Part shown: positions 13,003 through 16,837 of the stretch, one piece after another | Numbering within the stretch: position 1 is the stretch's first letter | Layout of the letters: each line of letters starts with the position of its first letter | Origin: Pseudomonadota bacterium | GTDB taxonomy: Bacteria > Pseudomonadota > Gammaproteobacteria > Burkholderiales > Thiobacillaceae | DNA: 16,837 nucleotides | Assembly (NCBI GenBank): GCA_030836725.1 | Contig: JAUPLV010000031.1 | Coordinates: 1-16,837, forward strand | Direction: 5' to 3' | Notes under the pieces: model-generated | Seen by the model: the letters and a program-made list of their open reading frames with translations, nothing else | Told to the model about the DNA's origin: nothing | The model's database searches: none | Program-made: the position numbers and the translations under genes

Positions 13003-15090
13003 ATGAAAAACCGGTCCAATCACTATTGCAGGCAACTTGCCGGAGCAGTCACACTGGCTGGCGCTGCCTCGACGCGTCTGTTCCTGTTCTGCCTGGCGCT
13101 GATGGCGCCACCCGCCCTGGCGGAAGAGCCGTGCCGCGACCTGGGCATACAAACCGTCAACTGGAAATCGCCCAATAGCACGCAGACTGGCGTCCTGGTC
13201 CTGCACGCCCAACCGGGCTGTGTCGCGGCTGAACTGGGGGTTCGTGCAGGGGAGGTCATTACGGGTTTCAATGGCCACCCGGTTGCCAACAATTACGACC
13301 TTGAGGCTCTGGCCGGAAATCGTGCCGCGCATCTGGCGTTCTCGATCTCGCTGAAAAACGCCGAAGGGCAGGCGAGAACCCTTGAGCGGGCGGAATTTCC
13401 CTTCCGAACGGTGGACGAGGCCGTCCACGATGAACATGCGGGCGTTTCAAGCGAGTGGTTGTCCTGGTTGGCGTGGGCCGGTCTGTTCCTGCTCCTGTCG
13501 CTGACCTTGACGCCAGTCATGGGGTGGATTCTCATGAATCATAATCGGGATATCGCCATTGGTGGTGCCGCCGCAGGTGTTTACGACGAATTCAAGAAGG
13601 GCGGCAGGAAATACGTCGAGGCAGGGATTCAGGGGGCTTTAATGAGTCTTGCCATGGTGCTGGCAGTCGGCCTAATCGGTCCGTTCGGGTTGGTGTACAA
13701 CCTTTACCAGCCGCTGACGGCAATGATGACGGACGCCGACCAAAAGATGTGTTGCGTCGAGGACGAGGGAAAATATGCTGTCTCGGAGGATGGTCGCTGG
13801 TTGGCGATGGTGAAGCCCACTCCCGACCGCTATTTTGGATTGGGCGACAAGATTGTCCGCGCCCCTTACGTAGCTGCGCTGGCGGACTTGAAGGCGGGTC
13901 GGTTTGTGGCTTGGAACAACAGCACGGACAAACGCTGGCTCGGCATCGAGGCATCTGCCGACAGTGGCCTGCGTGACGTATATTTCGATTCCGCCAGCCA
14001 TCGCCCTTACGCTAGTTGGGACAATGGTTTCGGCACCCCGATCGAGCCGAAAAACCAGCAAATCCTGACCGATCAGAGTGGCGCCGCACCCGGGCTGGAA
14101 GAGCGTTACCGCATGACCAGCGACGCGATCGGCGAGTTTGTCTTCTCCGAGACCGGAACCAGCACGTCCTTCGTGCTCCATCCCGGAGAGTCTTACGACA
14201 AATGGTGGCTATCCGCCGACGGTCGCGTACTGGCTCTGGCCACCCGCCCCTATCAGCCGGATGAAAAATATGACGGTTGGTTCAAGCGGACTTATCACAC
14301 CCTGCGTAACTTTATTCTGGACGACTGGACCGTGACTTTCTGGGATGTTGGCGGACAGCGCAAGCTGGCAACGTACAAAGGATACGGTTATGACAAGGCG
14401 CGATGGGAGGACGGTGGGTTTCTGGATGCGTCGCTGGACGGCAGGCGCTGGATCATGATCCGGGACAATGGGTTTGCCCTGGCTTTCGATCTGACCGGCA
14501 AGATCGGCCCTGCGTATGCAGCGGGGCGGCAAACCGGTCCGCTCTACCGGACACAGAACGCCAACAGTAAGATCCCGCTCCACAGTGAGGCCGGCACTTC
14601 CGCCGCCACCCTTGAAATGCTTGCCAGCCTAGTTGGCCTCTACCCGTCGGAAATCCTCGAAGCGTACCCTGAGATCGACACAGCGCTCAGGGCCGCACTG
14701 GGCCAGTCCTATCGGCCACTCATGGACATGATCACGGTCGAGGCCCCGGCCAAGGCTACCCCGGACGGCGGGCTGACCTACACGGCATGCAAGTCGCACG
14801 CTTGCCCGGATGGCTTTCTGGTCGTGTATATCAGCCCCAACCTCAAGGTAAGCGCGCTGCTGTTTCATGATGAGCAAGCGATCAGCCTGCCGGAAGCACC
14901 TCGCCAAGGCGAAGTCGATCCGGACGGCTGGTCGAACATCGCGCTCTACACGCAAACGGCCTATCCACCGACCATGCCGAGAGCCCTGTTCGATGTTGCG
15001 CTGAACGATCTCGCGGTTCGGAACCCTGCACTCGACGAGGATCACACCACCTTCTCGTCACGATTCTGGATCGTGGGGGCTCTGCCTTGA
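13003..15090 (+). CDS. Exported/membrane protein with PDZ domain and propeller-like C-terminal region
   Basis: I do not recognise a named family for this 695-residue protein. It has a long n-region and signal peptide ending 'MAPPALA' (cleavage near residue 40). A PDZ-like domain follows (about 60-118), with 'AAELGVRAGEVITGFNGHPV', the hallmark strand-helix-strand. Two hydrophobic segments come next (about 152-177 and 212-236), joined by a basic linker (Lys/Arg at about 195-205) that is probably cytoplasmic. The remaining 450 residues would then be periplasmic. They contain three spaced 'S-x-D-G-R' strands (about 259, 404 and 477), with Trp/aromatic-rich stretches like beta-propeller blades. 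Two Cys (CCVED) follow the second TM. The start is supported by GGGAAG seven to eight bases upstream. The stop codon overlaps the TTG start of the next gene, so it likely leads an operon. Confidence 0.78.
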   Translation: MKNRSNHYCRQLAGAVTLAGAASTRLFLFCLALMAPPALAEEPCRDLGIQTVNWKSPNSTQTGVLVLHAQPGCVAAELGVRAGEVITGFNGHPVANNYDLEALAGNRAAHLAFSISLKNAEGQARTLERAEFPFRTVDEAVHDEHAGVSSEWLSWLAWAGLFLLLSLTLTPVMGWILMNHNRDIAIGGAAAGVYDEFKKGGRKYVEAGIQGALMSLAMVLAVGLIGPFGLVYNLYQPLTAMMTDADQKMCCVEDEGKYAVSEDGRWLAMVKPTPDRYFGLGDKIVRAPYVAALADLKAGRFVAWNNSTDKRWLGIEASADSGLRDVYFDSASHRPYASWDNGFGTPIEPKNQQILTDQSGAAPGLEERYRMTSDAIGEFVFSETGTSTSFVLHPGESYDKWWLSADGRVLALATRPYQPDEKYDGWFKRTYHTLRNFILDDWTVTFWDVGGQRKLATYKGYGYDKARWEDGGFLDASLDGRRWIMIRDNGFALAFDLTGKIGPAYAAGRQTGPLYRTQNANSKIPLHSEAGTSAATLEMLASLVGLYPSEILEAYPEIDTALRAALGQSYRPLMDMITVEAPAKATPDGGLTYTACKSHACPDGFLVVYISPNLKVSALLFHDEQAISLPEAPRQGEVDPDGWSNIALYTQTAYPPTMPRALFDVALNDLAVRNPALDEDHTTFSSRFWIVGALP

Positions 15091-15923
15091 ATCAGGAACG
15101 GCTCTCACCGCCGGCCAGAAAACGCGCGAGTCAGCATGCCCAACCATCGACCGTGCTCTTCCGCTTTCCTGACGAAGATCCCTCTTGCCAGGATGCGGCC
15201 GTGCTTCTCGTACTTGGCGAAGGTGCGCCCGTGCTGGCCGCACGCCTCGCGGACTATGCGCAGTTCCTGCCAGGCAGCAACTGGATGAAGACAGTGGGAA
15301 CGCTGGCAGCGGTACCCCTGCCGCCCGAACATGTGCCGCGACTGGCTGGCCGCCTGCCCTGCATCATCGCCATCAGCGGCGCGCTCACGGATGAAGACAT
15401 CCAGCTTGCCGCGCAACTAATACGGCTTGGGGGGCACTGCACCGTCTTGGTCGATGCCACGACCGCGATCAGGTCCGAATGGACATCGGTGATACGCCTG
15501 CCGCCGCATCGGTCACGCGATACCCAATGGGCATGGGCCATGCGCGTCTATCTGGACGCTATGCTCAACCGCGGTCTCATCTGTCTGGATGCTTTCGCCA
15601 TTCAGGCCTGCACCCAGAACCGGCTCAGCCAGTTCACGGTGGTTCATGCCAACGGGGAAGGACGCTCAATCGCAGGTGTGGAGCGTGCCGTGCAGTCGCT
15701 CGCGAAGCGTTGCGACCTCGGTGCCTGCGACACCTTTCTGCTGCTGTTCCACACCAGCCCCGACGTCAGGATCAAGGAACTTCACTGGGGCATCCAGGCG
15801 TTCAGGAACGCTGTGGGCGGACTCGGTTTTGCGGACTACCTGCTCAATGTTGGCCATCTACCGACGCAAGGCGACAAATTTGCCGTGAGTCTGTTGGCAG
15901 GCAAGCCTTACAGATGGGCATGA
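15087..15923 (+). CDS. Degenerate FtsZ/tubulin-like protein
   Basis: A 278-residue protein that I read as tubulin-superfamily, from strand/helix order and motifs. 'DAAVLLVLGEGAPVLAARL' (36-54) sits where FtsZ has its first strand and Gly-rich loop. 'LPCIIAISGALTDEDIQLAA' (90-109) aligns with 'FIAAGMGGGTGTGAAP', but the GGGTGTG signature is lost. 'GGHCTVLVDATT' matches 'LTVAVVTKPF'. 'NRGLICLDAFAIQ' (161-173) matches the T7 loop 'RPGLxNVDFADV', keeping Asp168 but not the second Asp. The C-terminal part 'GRSIAGVERAVQSLA', 'DTFLLLFHTSPDVRIKELHW' and 'DKFAVSLLAG' follows the FtsZ activation domain. GTP binding is doubtful. The length (278) is well short of FtsZ. The TTG start overlaps the previous stop (TTGA), with GGGGG about eight bases upstream; a GTG at 15153 is an alternative. 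Fold assignment is an inference needing a profile or structure test. Confidence 0.6.
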   Translation: MNQERLSPPARKRASQHAQPSTVLFRFPDEDPSCQDAAVLLVLGEGAPVLAARLADYAQFLPGSNWMKTVGTLAAVPLPPEHVPRLAGRLPCIIAISGALTDEDIQLAAQLIRLGGHCTVLVDATTAIRSEWTSVIRLPPHRSRDTQWAWAMRVYLDAMLNRGLICLDAFAIQACTQNRLSQFTVVHANGEGRSIAGVERAVQSLAKRCDLGACDTFLLLFHTSPDVRIKELHWGIQAFRNAVGGLGFADYLLNVGHLPTQGDKFAVSLLAGKPYRWA

Positions 15924-16228
15924 TGTACCTCGAGGGTCGGGGCGTGCCGCAGGATGACGAGCAGGCCTGCTACTGGATCCGCGTGAGCGCCGAAAGCGGA
16001 TACCGCGGCGCACAGGCGCTGCTCGGCGAGATGCTCGAGCTGGGTCAAGTCACGCACAGGAACCTGGACGAGGCCGCCGAATGGCTCGGCATGGCCGCCG
16101 ACTGGGGGGACGAAGCTGCCCAGATCCGGCTCGACCGGCTTATGCGTTCGGGCGTGCTCGATCCCCGCACCCGGGACAGGATTAACCTCCTCGACCGCGA
16201 TCCTGTCAGCAGGCGAATTCTTCATTGA
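15914..16228 (+). CDS. Short Sel1-repeat (TPR-like) protein
   Basis: A 104-residue product with Sel1-like repeats, helical hairpins that mediate protein-protein contacts. The first unit reads 'MGMMYLEGRGVPQDDEQACY' then 'WIRVSAESGYRGAQALLGEM'. The second is 'LGQVTHRNLDEAAEWLGMAA' then 'DWGDEAAQIRLDRLM'. The frame differs from the FtsZ-like gene, which it overlaps by 10 bp if the ATG at 15914 is used. ATGs at 15920 and 15923 are also possible; 15920 would give the classic ATGA overlap. I prefer 15914 because it keeps the most of the first Sel1 unit. The repeat seems to begin mid-unit, so a frameshift splitting an originally fused FtsZ-like/Sel1 protein cannot be excluded. There is no signal peptide, so it is likely cytoplasmic with the FtsZ-like protein. 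Confidence 0.7.
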   Translation: MGMMYLEGRGVPQDDEQACYWIRVSAESGYRGAQALLGEMLELGQVTHRNLDEAAEWLGMAADWGDEAAQIRLDRLMRSGVLDPRTRDRINLLDRDPVSRRILH

Positions 16229-16254
16229 GCGCCACATGCGGAAGGCCAGGCAAC

Positions 16255-16837
16255 ATGACCAGGAGGCCTCTCCCGCGCCCCCGCATCCAGCGCGCGTTCG
16301 TATGCTGGTTCCGCGAAAATCGCGGCCGCTTCAAGACGTCAGTCCGCGTGGCGAAAATTTCTGCCAGACTCGTTGAACTCCATTTCCCTGGACACCCGGC
16401 TTGCCTGTCTGCCTGCCTTTCGCCAGACGAACTCAACGTCTATGTGACATGGCAGGGAGAATGCTGGGACTTGTTGTGCAGTCTTGAAGCTTCCCCATTC
16501 CATACGGCGGAAGGCTGGAAATGCAGGCAATGCGTCTTCGAACATGGCGACTCAGGCAGGCTTTTCCCCAGCCGCGAATCGCTATGGCAGGACCATCTTT
16601 TCGAGCCATTCCTCAGATGGGTCAATGAAAAACTCGCGCCCGCACGCTGGCTACGAGTTTCCCGTACCCAGGGCGCCACATGGGCTGAACTGATTCGGGA
16701 TGAAGGCGCCTTATCGAATCCGGGCATAACGCTGCTTCTTGTAAAACAACTCAGGCGCATTGATGGCGGATCGGCGCATGACAGCAACAGGGAAGCTGTC
16801 TCGAACTGGCTGATTCCATTGGTGCGCCAGGGCGACC
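16255..16837 (+). CDS. Hypothetical protein with CxxC pair, 3' truncated by window edge
   Basis: An open frame of 194 codons from the ATG at 16255 to the end of the window with no stop. I do not recognise it. It starts with a basic segment ('MTRRPLPRPRIQRAFVCWFR'), then 'VYVTWQGECWDLLCSLEASP', a possible metal-binding or redox pair in 'EGWKCRQCVFEHGDSG', and a conserved-looking aromatic stretch 'RESLWQDHLFEPFLRWVNEK' followed by 'LAPARWLRVSRTQGATWAEL'. The Trp-rich, gap-free character and consistent codon use indicate a real gene. A GGAAGG lies nine bases upstream of the ATG. A TTG at 16225, overlapping the Sel1 stop, is an alternative start. It is fourth in the plus-strand cluster, 26 bp after the Sel1 gene. 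Confidence 0.68.
   Translation, partial: MTRRPLPRPRIQRAFVCWFRENRGRFKTSVRVAKISARLVELHFPGHPACLSACLSPDELNVYVTWQGECWDLLCSLEASPFHTAEGWKCRQCVFEHGDSGRLFPSRESLWQDHLFEPFLRWVNEKLAPARWLRVSRTQGATWAELIRDEGALSNPGITLLLVKQLRRIDGGSAHDSNREAVSNWLIPLVRQGD

Noticed and set aside
15479..15913. N-terminal extension of the Sel1 frame back to 15479
   Set aside because: The translated extension is Arg/Gly/His-rich and overlaps the structured part of the FtsZ-like gene; only the part from about 15914 has Sel1 character.

Overview
The window reads as the chromosome of a G+C-rich betaproteobacterium. The likeliest relatives are Rhodocyclales/Nitrosomonadales-type organisms; this is inferred from the gene order ilvA - (DUF2892) - slt - NDUFA9-like SDR - cca and from protein character, and no database was searched. 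The left half (1-8307) is ordinary core genome. It holds the 3' part of ilvA, a small inner-membrane protein on the opposite strand, a soluble lytic transglycosylase, an NAD(P)-binding epimerase-like protein of the complex I NDUFA9 family, the CCA-adding enzyme followed by an intrinsic terminator, a small CigR-like lipoprotein, and an archease-rtcB RNA-repair pair.

From about 8380 the character changes. A pbpC gene (penicillin-binding protein 1C) survives only as a pseudogene: it lacks its 5' part and carries a one-base frameshift, an apparent internal deletion and an in-frame TAG. A short hairpin-rich spacer follows. Then comes a minus-strand set of three genes (10167-12819): a lambda-type metallophosphoesterase and two proteins I do not recognise. 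The 3' end of the middle gene carries a 26-bp tandem duplication.

The most interesting part is the plus-strand cluster from 13003 to the right edge, transcribed divergently from the phosphatase set. A 183-bp intergenic region with two inverted repeats separates the two. The cluster has four tightly packed genes: (1) a 695-aa exported/membrane protein with a PDZ domain, two membrane segments and propeller-like 'S-x-D-G-R' repeats; (2) a 278-aa protein that I read as a degenerate FtsZ/tubulin-fold protein, keeping the C-terminal half and a 'GLIxxD' T7-loop-like motif but lacking the glycine-rich GTP-binding signature; (3) a short Sel1-repeat protein starting inside the end of gene 2; (4) a 5' partial CDS with a CxxC pair that runs off the window. 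The first three junctions overlap or nearly overlap, which suggests a co-translated unit. My working hypothesis is an envelope-linked system built around a non-canonical tubulin-like protein. Its function is unknown, and the FtsZ relationship rests on motif reading that a structure prediction should test.

I saw no tRNA, rRNA, CRISPR array, transposase or integrase in the window.
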